Source: Desulfobacterales bacterium (GTDB taxonomy: Bacteria > Desulfobacterota > Desulfobacteria > Desulfobacterales > JAHEIW01). Taken from it: a DNA stretch of 64,000 bases. Positions 26,234 to 35,460 of this stretch are shown here, in pieces; within the stretch, counting starts at the first letter, position 1, and each line of letters begins with the position of its first letter. The notes under the pieces are model-generated. The model made no database searches, was not told the origin of the DNA, and saw only the letters and a list, made by a program, of their open reading frames with translations. The stretch lies in contig JASJAN010000004.1 in NCBI GenBank assembly GCA_030066985.1, positions 62,001 through 126,000 of the forward strand, written 5' to 3'. The position numbers and the translations under genes are program-made.

Positions 26234-27361
26234 ATGCGTTTTAACAACTTCTGGGATTATCGCCGAATCATATTCTCCAAAGGCTTTGCATCCGCGGCAT
26301 GGCAGTCGCGAAAAAATGTGCTGGCCTATGCTCAGGACCGTCAATTGGCGGCCGGTCCTTACATGGCCGAACTGGATGTCACCTATCGCTGCAACTGCCG
26401 CTGCCAGATGTGCCAGCGCTGGAAAGATCCCCGCACCGATGAGCTGCAGGCAGATGAATATGAGGCCTTAGCCGCAGAGCTGCACAAGATGGGTTCTCAT
26501 CAAATCAGTATTGCCGGCGGCGAGCCGTTAATGCGCGACGATGTATTTGACATCATCAACAGTTTTTCCGGCAGGGGAATGTCCGTTAATATATGTACCA
26601 ACGGTCTGTTGATTGAAACGTTACACGAACAAATTTGCCGCTCAAAAGCCACCTGTGTGACCGTCAGCCTGGACGGCGCTTCTGCCGACAGTCATGACAC
26701 CATCAGGGGCGTCGCGGGTTCCTACCGCCAGATTGAAAGCGGTATCCGGAAGCTCCTATCACACCCCCGCTCGTCTCGCCCGATCGTGCGCGTGCGTATG
26801 ACCATCTCCAATCAGAATGTGAACGAAATGCGGGAATTCTACGAAAAATGGGAGGCTGTGGTCGATGATGTGCTGTTTCAGCCGGTGCATCATTGCAGCG
26901 ACGCCTATTACACCGGCATGGACGAAAGCGACTTGCATCTGGATCCCGAATTGATTGCCGAGCAAATCGAAGCAACACCGCTTTCAAAGGATGGTTATCT
27001 GAACCGTCTGATTGACAGCCTGAAGGCCCACGGGTCGTTTCCTCAGCAGCAATGCTTTGCCGCGGTATTGATGGCCCGTATTGATCCCTGGGGCAATGTT
27101 TATCCCTGCCTCGAGCAGCATGTCAGTGTCGGCTCCATCCGCCAATCCGATTTTAAAACCATCTGGAATTCGCAACGCATCCAAAGAGAGCGCGATCAGC
27201 TGGCCACCGACCGCCCCTGCAGCTGCTGGTACAATAACACGGCCATCATCGGCCATTACGGCAATTTGCTGAAAAAGACCCGCATCCAATCATTATGGGA
27301 TCTGGCCCGCCATAACGTCACCTGCCGTGTTCCGGCAGTTTCTTCGGGAAAGAAAATTTAA
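26234..27361 (+). CDS. Radical SAM/SPASM protein
   Basis: A 375-residue radical SAM enzyme. The [4Fe-4S]/SAM motif is C53-x3-C57-x2-C60 within ELDVTYRCNCRCQMCQRW. ISIAGGEPLMRDD is the SAM-binding GGE motif and VSLDGA the later barrel strand. The C-terminal section has CFAAVLMARIDPWGNVYPC and a final CSCWYNN, a SPASM-like auxiliary cluster region. Relatives include heme-maturation, peptide-modifying and MoaA-like proteins; the substrate cannot be assigned. No precursor-peptide gene is evident next to it. An N-terminal ~40 residues rich in aromatic and basic residues precedes the barrel. Confidence 0.9.
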   Translation: MRFNNFWDYRRIIFSKGFASAAWQSRKNVLAYAQDRQLAAGPYMAELDVTYRCNCRCQMCQRWKDPRTDELQADEYEALAAELHKMGSHQISIAGGEPLMRDDVFDIINSFSGRGMSVNICTNGLLIETLHEQICRSKATCVTVSLDGASADSHDTIRGVAGSYRQIESGIRKLLSHPRSSRPIVRVRMTISNQNVNEMREFYEKWEAVVDDVLFQPVHHCSDAYYTGMDESDLHLDPELIAEQIEATPLSKDGYLNRLIDSLKAHGSFPQQQCFAAVLMARIDPWGNVYPCLEQHVSVGSIRQSDFKTIWNSQRIQRERDQLATDRPCSCWYNNTAIIGHYGNLLKKTRIQSLWDLARHNVTCRVPAVSSGKKI

Positions 27362-27389
27362 TTCGGACAAAGCGGTTGACGATAAGAAA

Positions 27390-29096
27390 TCACGAACGCG
27401 TGGTACCGATGAGCCCCTTGCCGGTCTGCTTAATATGAAACATGGCCTGATCCGCTAAGGCCAGCAGGCCTTCGCGATTATTGGTGTCATCCGGAAATGT
27501 GGCGATCCCAAAACTGGCCCCTAAATTCACATGGTAACCGGCTTTGGTTAAATATTTCGTATACATCATCTTTTCACGTATTTGCCCAACCAATGTGCTG
27601 GCCTGAGCCTTACCAAACCCGGGCAGTACGACCACAAACTCGTCACCGCCATAAGCAACGCCGAAGCATGGCCTCGAGAGACAGCTTTTGATGGTCTGAG
27701 CGACTTCCTTTAATGCCTGGCTCCCATTCAGGTGGCCATAGGTATCCACCACACGCTTGAAGTTATCCATATCCATAAACACCAAAGAAAATGGTTTCTG
27801 CGTGAGCTTGCTTTCATCAATGAGTTTATCCAATTTTTGATAAAGGTGGCGCGTGTTATAAAGCCCGGTTAAATTATCGTGGATCGCAAGATTACGGAAT
27901 TTTTTGCGATCACGCCGAAGCTCTTTTTCCAGAGCCTTCTTTTTGGTGTTGTCGACTATAATGCCTTCAATAATGGCACCGCTCCTGTCATTTTTAATAT
28001 ATCGAATATTGGCCAGTATCCATACCGGCTTTCCATCCTTGCGCTTAAGCTGCAGTTCATGATTTTCGACAGAACCTTTTTTGCGCACTGCGCGGATCAT
28101 CCGGTCGCGGTCCTCAGAATTAAAATAAAACTTATAGCCACCTTCATTAAGAGACATCACCTCATCAACAGAATCATATCCCAGAATCCGGGCATAGGCC
28201 GGGTTGATGCGAATCAGCTCTCCGGACGGCCGACTTTGAAACATACCCTGCACAGCATTTTGGTACATGTTGCGGTATCGTTGTTCTGCCTTTTTCAGCT
28301 CCTCCTGAGCTTCCTTTAAATCAGTAAGATCCGTCAGAAAATACATAAAGCCGGACATCTGGTTGTTTTCATCATTGAGTGTGCTGCGGCTAAAAAGCAT
28401 TGGGATCAGGCGGCCGTCTTTAGCGCGAAATAAGGCTTCAAAGCTGAAATGATCGGGACTCGCGGATATGAAAATAAGGGAGGTTTTGTCGTAAAATTGA
28501 TCGACGGATCGACCGTTAAAATCATCCCGCTCATAACCTGACTTCTTTAACAGGGCTTTATTGACTTCGATGATCATCCGATCCTCATCCAGCAGCATGA
28601 ATCCTTCAGATCGGCTTTCAAGAACGCGATGGTACCTGTCTTCAGCCTGTTTCCTTTTGGTGATATCTGTCAAAACGTACAGCGTGGCGGGCTGATCATT
28701 CCAGGAGAACAGATTCGCTTTTAACTCTACCCATATGGTCCCTCCTTTTTTGTCCACAATTCTAAAAGAAACCATTTCAGGGTGTGAGTGACCTTCAAGG
28801 GCCCTTTCATGCTGCTGCACAACCATGTCACGATCCTTTTGATGGATAAAGTCGGACATGGGTTTTGACGTCAGCTCGTCTTGCGAATATCCAAAAAGCG
28901 CTTCAGCTTTGGGATTGACGTATTGAAAGCGCCCATTTTGCGCCACCAGTATGGCATCATTGGCACTTTCAACCAATTTGCGATATTTCAATTCGTTGTA
29001 CTGCAGCAGCTCTTTTTTCAGGCGGCAGTCCTTGAGCTCTTCTTTAAGTAATGCAACCTCTTGCGACAGTTGCTGGGGTGATGGATATGAATTCAT
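27390..29096 (-). CDS. Diguanylate cyclase with three PAS domains
   Basis: A 568-residue cytoplasmic protein. A short coiled coil (1-30) precedes three PAS domains (about 32-150, 155-275, 285-400; the first contains YVNPKAEALFGYSQDEL), and a C-terminal GGDEF domain begins with DNLTGLYNTRHLYQKL. The active-site motif is intact (YGGDEFVVVLPG), so c-di-GMP synthesis is expected. The inhibitory I-site RxxD five residues before GGDEF is missing (RPCF in that position), so product inhibition by this route is unlikely. There is no transmembrane segment, so the PAS domains should sense a cytoplasmic signal. Confidence 0.94.
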   Translation of the reverse strand: MNSYPSPQQLSQEVALLKEELKDCRLKKELLQYNELKYRKLVESANDAILVAQNGRFQYVNPKAEALFGYSQDELTSKPMSDFIHQKDRDMVVQQHERALEGHSHPEMVSFRIVDKKGGTIWVELKANLFSWNDQPATLYVLTDITKRKQAEDRYHRVLESRSEGFMLLDEDRMIIEVNKALLKKSGYERDDFNGRSVDQFYDKTSLIFISASPDHFSFEALFRAKDGRLIPMLFSRSTLNDENNQMSGFMYFLTDLTDLKEAQEELKKAEQRYRNMYQNAVQGMFQSRPSGELIRINPAYARILGYDSVDEVMSLNEGGYKFYFNSEDRDRMIRAVRKKGSVENHELQLKRKDGKPVWILANIRYIKNDRSGAIIEGIIVDNTKKKALEKELRRDRKKFRNLAIHDNLTGLYNTRHLYQKLDKLIDESKLTQKPFSLVFMDMDNFKRVVDTYGHLNGSQALKEVAQTIKSCLSRPCFGVAYGGDEFVVVLPGFGKAQASTLVGQIREKMMYTKYLTKAGYHVNLGASFGIATFPDDTNNREGLLALADQAMFHIKQTGKGLIGTTRS

Positions 29097-29290
29097 AGCC
29101 CTACCCTTATTTTTTAATCGATTAATTTTTAGATCGAATATTCCGGGGGCAATAATCTTGATTAAAGCTAGGAAGTAATCGGAAGATTGTCAATCATCTT
29201 GAATTTAAACTGGTTATAGATAGATAGCATAAACATATCCAAACGAAAAAGTAAAATGATTTCGGTGAATGATGTTTGCAGGCCCAGTAA

Positions 29291-30286
29291 CTATTTCGGC
29301 AAGTTTTCAAAATTGGCAAAGCGGTAATTTTTGTTGGGATCAGGTGAAATCCGCGTCGTGGTTTTATTTTTCAAATGGTAAGCATATATTTGATACTTAC
29401 CGGATCGATTGGAATCATATATCACACAGCTTTCATCCGTTGTCCATCTGGGGTATTCACAAATGTAATCTTTATTCATCTCCGTAATAATGATTTGATT
29501 TTCAACTTTTAGATCGGCGATATTCAAATCCGCTATGGCGATGACAACATCGTTATAGGTGTATAGTTTGCGGTCGTTGTCAAGCATATAGGCCACTTTG
29601 GTTTCGCTGGGCGAGACGCTTAATTTATGCCAGAGTTTTTCCGTCGGGCGTGTGATCTCTTCATAATTGCCAGGCTTGCCGGGATTTGGTGTCAGCAGAA
29701 ATGATTTGGAATAGTCAGCCCCCTTGCGATCAATAAAGATGCGACCGTCCTTCAGACCGCTGAAAGCCCATTCATAGTAGGCATTGCTGGGATGGGAAAC
29801 CAATTGCTCATCGCCAACTGCTCCGTTTGCCGGAATTAAAAAAATCTGGTTTTTCCAGCCCCTTTCGATCGAACGCCGGTTAAAAATGACCCGATTGCTG
29901 CCATCGCGTGTCCAGGTGGGGTTGAAATGGGGATAATCTGCGTTTGTCAATTCTCTAAATCCGGTTCCATCGATATTGATCACACATATTTTGGTTCGCC
30001 AGGTATGAAAACCACGGTCTTTGCTGACGAAACGAAAAAACGTCAGCATATCGCCGGCTTGCGACCAGACGGGTTTAAAATCACGGCGACCGACGGTAAG
30101 CGTTATGGGTGCTGCGTCTTGCTGGTTAATGGTAATCTGCAGGTTTTCAGACGATGCCCAGCGTTCTGCAAATGTTATATTGCCGGGCGTCAGGGGGATA
30201 TCGGCATATTCAGCATCATTGGCCGAGCAGGCAATGCAGAGCATTATACCAGCGATGAATGCAGCGATCATGACATGGCGCTTCAT
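29291..30286 (-). CDS. Secreted TolB-like beta-propeller protein
   Basis: A 331-residue exported protein: MKRHVMIAAFIAGIMLCIACSAN is a lipoprotein-type signal (Cys about 20). The rest repeats PD40/WD40-like blades, such as FKPVWSQAGDMLTFF, ICVINIDGTGFRELT, HFNPTWTRDGSNRVIFNR and YPRWTTDESCVIYDSNRSG. This is the TolB-type six-bladed propeller pattern, used for protein binding. The start at 30286 is set by AAAGGAGGG directly upstream; the open frame continues further upstream but overlaps the neighbouring gene. The small lipoprotein gene at 30303 lies just upstream, and the two are probably co-transcribed. Confidence 0.82.
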   Translation of the reverse strand: MKRHVMIAAFIAGIMLCIACSANDAEYADIPLTPGNITFAERWASSENLQITINQQDAAPITLTVGRRDFKPVWSQAGDMLTFFRFVSKDRGFHTWRTKICVINIDGTGFRELTNADYPHFNPTWTRDGSNRVIFNRRSIERGWKNQIFLIPANGAVGDEQLVSHPSNAYYEWAFSGLKDGRIFIDRKGADYSKSFLLTPNPGKPGNYEEITRPTEKLWHKLSVSPSETKVAYMLDNDRKLYTYNDVVIAIADLNIADLKVENQIIITEMNKDYICEYPRWTTDESCVIYDSNRSGKYQIYAYHLKNKTTTRISPDPNKNYRFANFENLPK

Positions 30287-30302
30287 TTTTTCCCTCCTTT
30301 TT

Positions 30303-30704
30303 TCATTTTTCTTCTGGAAAGTATCTTCGTTTGCTGCCGGTACCAACGACCACCCTGTTTGCATCCAATGCCGTGACGGTAATTTTATAGCGGCCGGGCA
30401 CATCCGGCGGGCAGGGGCCCTGCAGTTCTTCAATGGCACCTAGCTTAATGATGCCCGATCCATCATTTTCAATGGTTACTTCGCCGTGATTGTGGATGTA
30501 AACACTGTCGAACATACTTATCTCAAGAAATTGGGTGTTTGCCGGTAGACCGCCAATGCGTATCTCAGGGTTGCCCATCGAACAGGCCTGGATGCCGTCC
30601 CATGAAAAATCTACTGCAAGATCAACGGCATCCGGGCTGACATCCGAACAAGTCAAACTGCAGAAACTGGCCAAAATCAAACACATACAAAATACGAATT
30701 TCAT
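30303..30704 (-). CDS. Small lipoprotein resembling a degenerate PEBP/YbhB domain
   Basis: A 133-residue predicted lipoprotein (lipobox CSLTC, Cys about 19). Three segments recall the phosphatidylethanolamine-binding protein (YbhB/YbcL) fold: DFSWDGIQACSMGNPEIRIG with GLPANTQFLEISMFD, then the HNHGEV region, and GPCPPDVPGRYKITVTALDA, which parallels the PEBP signature GPCPP..HRY.F.VYALD. The Asp and His of the PEBP ligand site are only partly kept. It is shorter than normal PEBPs (about 150-180 residues), so the assignment is an inference. It is upstream of the TolB-like gene on the same strand. Confidence 0.6.
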   Translation of the reverse strand: MKFVFCMCLILASFCSLTCSDVSPDAVDLAVDFSWDGIQACSMGNPEIRIGGLPANTQFLEISMFDSVYIHNHGEVTIENDGSGIIKLGAIEELQGPCPPDVPGRYKITVTALDANRVVVGTGSKRRYFPEEK

Positions 30705-30869
30705 CGCTAGATCCTCATCTGGAAATTAAAATTACCGAATCGGGAGGTAGGCATATTTATAAAGTACAATTGTACAAAAATCAAGTACATTTATCTTAGG
30801 GTCCAAATAATGATCACGTAAGGTGTCAGGCTGGAAGTTGAAATGACATTTTTGACAAAAAAGGCGAAA

Positions 30870-31646
30870 TCATCGATCGGCCAGCGCGGTGAGCACTTTT
30901 TTCATCATGGCCGCATCTTTGTATGGTTGGGGCGATTCACAGATCAGGGTGATATCAACCTTGTGCTTGAGCAGCGCCAAGGCCAGGGGCTCAAAAAATT
31001 TTTTGGTGGTTTTGAGATGTTTGCGCTCGCCCTTGGGGCCAAAGGCGATGCCGGAAAAATGGGCGTGAAATTTTTTAGGAAGCTTTTTTAAGATCTTGCC
31101 ATAATCCACTTTGCCCTGATCGCGGGCATACAGATGGGCAAAGTCAACGCATATGCCACAACCGGTTTCCTTTTTGAGGCTTAACAGCTCTTCGATGGAG
31201 CCGAATTGAGACGCTTTGCCGGTAACCTCCGGGCATAGTGTGACTTTCCAGCGGTTATTCTTGATCCGGCGCTGAATTTCCCGGATGGCTTTTTTGACCA
31301 TGACATAGGTCTTTTCGGCGCTTTTCTTCTGATAAAATCCGGCGTGAAATACTACGTTTTTAGCACCTAGGGCATGCGCTCGCTGGCATGAGTCCAAAAT
31401 GCGCTTTTTGCTGGCCTGGATCTTTTCTTTTTCATCGGATGCCAGATTGATGTAATAGGGCGCGTGCACCGATAAGACAATGCCGTTGTCTTTAGCCAGC
31501 ACCCCCACCTGCCGCGCGTCCCGCACAGACATCCGCACGCCGTACGTGAACGCCACCTCCATGCAATCCAGCTGCATGCGAGCCACTTTACGCACACCCG
31601 CCAGATTGCCCAGCCCTTCCGATCCTGCCGGTCCAATTTTTATCAT
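30870..31646 (-). CDS. Endonuclease IV-like TIM-barrel protein
   Basis: A 258-residue AP-endonuclease family 2 protein, close to archaeal-type Nfo. Predicted metal ligands appear in order: VHAPYYINL, NVVFHAGFYQK, LCPEVTGKASQFGS, GICVDFAHLYA, HAHFSGIAFGPKGERKHL and ICESPQPYKDA. The barrel is complete and the length fits the compact family. Endonuclease IV cleaves abasic sites in DNA repair, but related xylose-isomerase-like barrels have other substrates. It is followed (upstream on this strand) by lysA after a large kissing-hairpin element. Confidence 0.85.
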   Translation of the reverse strand: MIKIGPAGSEGLGNLAGVRKVARMQLDCMEVAFTYGVRMSVRDARQVGVLAKDNGIVLSVHAPYYINLASDEKEKIQASKKRILDSCQRAHALGAKNVVFHAGFYQKKSAEKTYVMVKKAIREIQRRIKNNRWKVTLCPEVTGKASQFGSIEELLSLKKETGCGICVDFAHLYARDQGKVDYGKILKKLPKKFHAHFSGIAFGPKGERKHLKTTKKFFEPLALALLKHKVDITLICESPQPYKDAAMMKKVLTALADR

Positions 31647-31659
31647 TTTTTTATGTTAG

Positions 31660-31922
31660 TTTCACCGCAAAGACGCAGAGGCCGCAAAGGTTTTTTTCTT
31701 ATTTCTTTTCGCTGAGAGGGCGAAAAGAAATAAACTTAAGCCCTATGTTCTTTAATACCAATGAAACATATAGCATAAGTAAAAGAAATGCCTTAAAAAT
31801 AGTTTATATTCTCAATAAATAAGATCCTGCCGCGCAGCGGTTGAGCGATTTTCATTTGTCGGCGCCTCAGCGACAAATGAAAAAAATAAACTCTCTGCGA
31901 ACTCTGCGCCTCTGCGGTGAGA
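31660..31922 (+). repeat. Kissing-hairpin element (K2)
   Basis: Terminal inverted repeats (TTCACCGCAAAGACGCAGAG at 31660 and CTCTGCGCCTCTGCGGTGAG ending at 31922) enclose two hairpins. Hairpin 1 is TTATTTCTTTTCGC / GCGAAAAGAAATAA (31699-31733) with loop TGAGAGG. Hairpin 2 is TTTTCATTTGTCG / CGACAAATGAAAA (31849-31883) with loop GCGCCTCAG. A small GCCGC/GCGGC hairpin precedes hairpin 2. The hairpin 1 loop GAG and the loop 2 CTC are complementary. It sits between lysA and the endonuclease IV-like gene. Confidence 0.85.
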
Positions 31923-31932
31923 TAAAATTAAA

Positions 31933-33237
31933 TCAAGAAGCAGCCCTCAGGTTTTCTAATGCATCCCCTGAGGAGTCGGACGGTTGCAGCACCTGCGGTG
32001 CGAAGTTCAAGGTGGTAAAAAGATCAGCTATGGTTTCTTCGCGTCGGATCAGCTCTACGGATCCATCGCGGCGCAGCAGCACTTCTTTAGGCCGCAGACG
32101 GCCGTTGTAGTTAAACCCCATGGAATGCCCGTGTGCGCCGGTATCGTGAATCAACAAACGATCACCATCTTGAATTTCAGGCAGCAATCGCTGGATGGCA
32201 AACTTATCATTGTTTTCACACAATGAGCCGACCACATCCACCTTCTCAAAATTATCTTTGGGATGTTTCCCGATGACGCTGATATGATGGTAAGCCCCGT
32301 ATATCGCAGGTCGCATCAAGGCCGACATACAGGCATCGACACCAATATATTTACGATAGATGTCTTTTTGATTGATAGCGGTGGTTACCAACACACCGTG
32401 CGACCCGGTCATGTAGCGCCCGCTTTCAATGTAAAATTGCGGTTCATAGCCGTTTTGCGCTTTATAGTCACTAAACAGACCGGTGATTTCAGCGGCCATG
32501 GCCTCAATATCCAACGGTTTTTGCCCGGGTTTGTAGGGAATGCCCAACCCGCCGCCAATGTTAACAAATTCAATGCGGATATCCAGGGCTTTTGACACCC
32601 GCGCCGCCACATCCAGCAGCATGGCTGCGGTTTGAACCATATAGGCTGCATCCAATTCATTGGACACCAGCATGGTATGCAGCCCGAAGCGGCGCGCGCC
32701 CCGGGCTTTAGCAGCCTGATAGGCCTCGATAATCTGCGTATCGGCAACACCGTATTTTGACTCCATTGGATCGCCGATGATGCTGTTGCCGCTGCGGCTC
32801 GGGCCGGGGTTGTAGCGAAAGCTGATGGTCTCGGGCATCTGCGGCACTTTGCCAATCAAAGAGATATCGTCCAAGTTCAAAATGCAGCCGCCATCGGCAT
32901 CCGCCACCTCAAATTCTGCTGCGGTCGTGTTGTTGGAAGAAAACATGATATCTTCGCCCCGGGCGCCGATTTGACGGCTGAGTACCAGCTCCGAAACGGA
33001 GCTACAATCAAAGCCGAATCCCAGATCCTGCATGATCTGCAGAATCCGCGGGTTGGGCAGCGCCTTGACGGCATAATATTCTCGGAATCCATTCAGCCTG
33101 GAGAAGGCCCTAATAAAATTCTGACCGGTTTCCCGAATACCGGCTTCGTCATAAATGTGAAACGGGGTTCCATAATAATCGCAGATTTCATCCAAGATGG
33201 GTAACAATCGGTTTTCAAATGTCGCTGACATGGGCAT
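31933..33237 (-). CDS. lysA: Diaminopimelate decarboxylase-like PLP enzyme
   Basis: A 434-residue fold type III decarboxylase. The PLP lysine is in YYAVKALPNP, followed by FGFDCSSVSELVLS, the phosphate-binding GGGLGIPYKPG, and a Cys-Glu pair in GSLCENNDKFA that contributes substrate recognition across the dimer; HDTGAHGHSMGFNYNGRLRP is also typical. Diaminopimelate decarboxylase is the best fit because dapL lies upstream. Carboxynorspermidine decarboxylases are related and cannot be fully excluded. It should catalyse the last step of lysine synthesis. It is separated from dapL by 184 nt of repeat DNA. Confidence 0.88.
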   Translation of the reverse strand: MPMSATFENRLLPILDEICDYYGTPFHIYDEAGIRETGQNFIRAFSRLNGFREYYAVKALPNPRILQIMQDLGFGFDCSSVSELVLSRQIGARGEDIMFSSNNTTAAEFEVADADGGCILNLDDISLIGKVPQMPETISFRYNPGPSRSGNSIIGDPMESKYGVADTQIIEAYQAAKARGARRFGLHTMLVSNELDAAYMVQTAAMLLDVAARVSKALDIRIEFVNIGGGLGIPYKPGQKPLDIEAMAAEITGLFSDYKAQNGYEPQFYIESGRYMTGSHGVLVTTAINQKDIYRKYIGVDACMSALMRPAIYGAYHHISVIGKHPKDNFEKVDVVGSLCENNDKFAIQRLLPEIQDGDRLLIHDTGAHGHSMGFNYNGRLRPKEVLLRRDGSVELIRREETIADLFTTLNFAPQVLQPSDSSGDALENLRAAS

Positions 33238-33244
33238 CGTTCTT

Positions 33245-33345
33245 CACTCCGTTCAGGGTTCCCGTCTTCGCTCTGTCGAGCTACGCCGCGGCGAGCAGGG
33301 TTCAGGGTTCAAAGGTTCCGCGTTGCGGGTTGCGGGTTACAAGCA
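33245..33345. repeat. GGTTCAGGGTTC-type repeat, copy 1
   Basis: GTTCAGGGTTCCCGTCTTCG, CGAGCTACGCCGCGG, and GGTTCAGGGTTCAAAGGTTC followed by TTGCGGGTTGCGGGTTAC fill the gap between lysA and dapL. The inverted relative at 35392-35460 contains the complementary words GAACCTTTGAACG, CCGCGGCGTAGCTTGA and GCGAAGCCGGGAACC. A third relative at 59341-59385 has become coding. Confidence 0.7.
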
Positions 33346-33421
33346 GTTGGTAGTCACCAGATCAAATGCCAATAACCAATAACAAGTAACTAATAACCGC
33401 TAAAAATTTCATAAGAAATTT

Positions 33422-34645
33422 TTAGCTGAGTGCCTGCTTGATTCTTTGCATGGCAAGCGCAACGTTTTGGGAATCATTGAAGGCACTGAGGCGGATGAAG
33501 CCTTCGCCGCAGCGGCCGAATCCGGCGCCCGGGGTGCAGACCACACCGGCTTTTTCGAGCAGCCGGTCAAAAAAGGCCCAGGAATCGGTTTGACCATAAA
33601 TCCAGATATAAGGCGAATTCTCACCGCCCACACATTCATAGCCCAGGGCCTCCATTTCCTTGCGTATCAAAGCCGCATTTTTAAGATAATAATCGATTAA
33701 GTCCTTGGCCTGTTTACGACCGGTATCACTGTAAATGGCTTCGGCAGCCCGCTGGACCGGATAGGATACGGCGTTGAATTTAGTGGACTGGCGCCGGAAC
33801 CATAAATCATGAACCGAATGGGCCTGGCCGTCTGCCGTGTAGGCCGTGCAGGATGTCGGCACCACGGTATAGGCACAGCGGGTTCCGGTGAAACCGGCGG
33901 TTTTGGAAAAGCTTCTGAATTCAATGGCCACTTCGCGGGCGCCGTCAATTTCAAAAATCGATTTGGGTAGATCCGAATCCTGGATGAAGGACTCATAAGC
34001 CGCATCAAAAAGGATCAGCGCCTTGTTTTCGCGAGCAAAATCCACCCAGGTCTGAAGTTGCGCTTTTGTAATCGTCGCCCCGGTGGGATTGTTGGGAAAA
34101 CACAAATAAATCAGATCGACATCTTGGGGCGGCAAATCGGGGATGAAACTGTTTTGCCGGGTACTTTCCAGGTAAATGATGCCGTCATAGCGGCCGTCAT
34201 TAAACGCTCCGGTGCGGCCGGCCATCACGTTGGTATCCAGATAAACCGGATATACCGGATCGGGAATCGCAATGTGAATGTCGGTGGCAAAAATCTCCTG
34301 GATATTGCCGGTGTCACATTTGGCGCCATCGCTGACAAATATTTCCTCGGCGGATATATCGGCGCCCCGCTTCTGATAGTCTGTGCCGGCAATTTTTTCA
34401 CGTAAGAATTCATAGCCCTGTTCAGGCCCATATCCACGGAAGGTGGCGGCAGCGCCCATTTCAGCGACACCTTGCTGAAAGGCTTCGATGCAGGCTTGCG
34501 GCAGGGGCCGGGTCACATCGCCGATTCCCAGCTTGATGATCTCTGCATCCGGGTTTTGTGCTTGAAATTCATCGGTCCGCCGCCTGATTTCCGAAAAAAG
34601 ATACGATGCCTGCAGCTTCAAATAATTTTCGTTGATTTTAATCAT
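33422..34645 (-). CDS. dapL: LL-diaminopimelate aminotransferase
   Basis: A 407-residue class I/II aminotransferase of the DapL branch, which converts tetrahydrodipicolinate directly to LL-diaminopimelate. Diagnostic regions: [60 protein letters not shown] and the PLP lysine in [20 protein letters not shown]. The DapL pathway is found in several anaerobic phyla. The ATG at 34645 has GAGGTGG upstream; a slightly longer open frame (34663) is less likely. It pairs with lysA downstream and an Lrp regulator gene upstream. dapA, dapB and dapF are not in the window. Confidence 0.95.
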   Translation of the reverse strand: MIKINENYLKLQASYLFSEIRRRTDEFQAQNPDAEIIKLGIGDVTRPLPQACIEAFQQGVAEMGAAATFRGYGPEQGYEFLREKIAGTDYQKRGADISAEEIFVSDGAKCDTGNIQEIFATDIHIAIPDPVYPVYLDTNVMAGRTGAFNDGRYDGIIYLESTRQNSFIPDLPPQDVDLIYLCFPNNPTGATITKAQLQTWVDFARENKALILFDAAYESFIQDSDLPKSIFEIDGAREVAIEFRSFSKTAGFTGTRCAYTVVPTSCTAYTADGQAHSVHDLWFRRQSTKFNAVSYPVQRAAEAIYSDTGRKQAKDLIDYYLKNAALIRKEMEALGYECVGGENSPYIWIYGQTDSWAFFDRLLEKAGVVCTPGAGFGRCGEGFIRLSAFNDSQNVALAMQRIKQALS

Positions 34646-34692
34646 AGTTTTCCACCTCATCATTCATTATTAGGACCATGGTAATTGTACAT

Positions 34693-34797
34693 GCTCGGTT
34701 GAGCCCGTTGGCCGGTTTCCCGTTAGCCGGTTATAAAAGGATTTCTATCTGATTCTTTAACGGGCTCAACGGGCAACGGGTAAATCGGCTCAACCTA
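34693..34797. repeat. GAGCCCGTT palindrome, copy 3
   Basis: GGTTGAGCCCGTTGGCCGGT on the left faces ACGGGCTCAACGGGCAACGG and GGCTCAACC on the right around an AT-rich core. It fills the gap between dapL and the Lrp-type gene and touches the latter's stop codon. Same family as 18795 and 25046. Confidence 0.8.
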
Positions 34798-35250
34798 GCT
34801 TTCGATGGGAATGCGGGCCGTCTCCTTATACGTCGACAACACAATGGCTGTCTGGGTGGATTGGACCCCCGCGATGGCGGCAATTTTATCGCGAATCAAT
34901 CCGCTAAGCGCCTCGGTGTCAGCTGCCCGTACTTTGACCAGAAAGGCGTCTTCACCGGCCACGTAATGCACCTCCTGCACCGCGGGCAATTTGGAGAGCG
35001 TTTGACCGACTTTAATCTCGGCATCCAGTTTTTTCAATTTGACGTTCACAAAAGCCACTAGGCTTTTGGCAAACCGTTTCGGATTCAGCCTGACCTCGTA
35101 GCCATCGATGAAGCCCTGTTTTTCCAGCTTGCGGATACGTTCCAGCACGGCCGATGGCGCCATGCCCACCTGCCGCGCGACCTCAACATTGGGAATCCGG
35201 GCTTTTTTCTGTAAAATCTTCAGTATTTTTAGGCTAACGTCATCAATCAT
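34795..35250 (-). CDS. Lrp/AsnC family transcription regulator
   Basis: A 151-residue regulator: the N-terminal winged HTH (IDDVSLKILKILQKKARIPN, VEVARQVGMAPSAVLERIRKLEKQGFIDG) is followed by the RAM/ACT-like ligand-binding domain (AKSLVAFVNVKLKKLDAEIK, HYVAGEDAFLVKVRAAD). It is on the same strand as dapL and lysA, so feedback by lysine or another amino acid is plausible. The gene is preceded by TTGACA on the minus strand (35298-35303), a candidate -35 box, with an AT-rich -10 region. Confidence 0.95.
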   Translation of the reverse strand: MIDDVSLKILKILQKKARIPNVEVARQVGMAPSAVLERIRKLEKQGFIDGYEVRLNPKRFAKSLVAFVNVKLKKLDAEIKVGQTLSKLPAVQEVHYVAGEDAFLVKVRAADTEALSGLIRDKIAAIAGVQSTQTAIVLSTYKETARIPIES

Positions 35251-35354
35251 TCTTAAATAATCCTTTTTTACAGATAATTATTCATTATAATTTAGTTTGT
35301 CAAGAATTTTTTTCGGTATTTTCCGGCCTATGACGACGCTTCAACTGTTTCCCA

Positions 35355-35460
35355 AATATTGTAAGGGCGGGGGTAAACCCCGCTCCCTACATCCTGAACC
35401 TTTGAACGCTGCTTGCCGCGGCGTAGCTTGATAGAGCGAAGCCGGGAACCTATGAACCTT
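35355..35460. repeat. GGTTCAGGGTTC-type repeat, inverted copy, with a GGGCGGGG hairpin
   Basis: A GC-rich hairpin (GGGCGGGGGT-aa-ACCCCGCTCCC, about 35364-35390) is followed by CCTGAACCTTTGAACG, CCGCGGCGTAGCTTGATAG and GAAGCCGGGAACC, the inverted counterpart of 33245-33345. The block lies in the 316-bp gap between the Lrp gene and polX. I see nothing else in the gap beyond the Lrp promoter region. Confidence 0.65.

Noticed and set aside
30287-30439. A longer start for the TolB-like protein
   Set aside because: It overlaps the neighbouring lipoprotein gene; AAAGGAGGG sits before the ATG at 30286.
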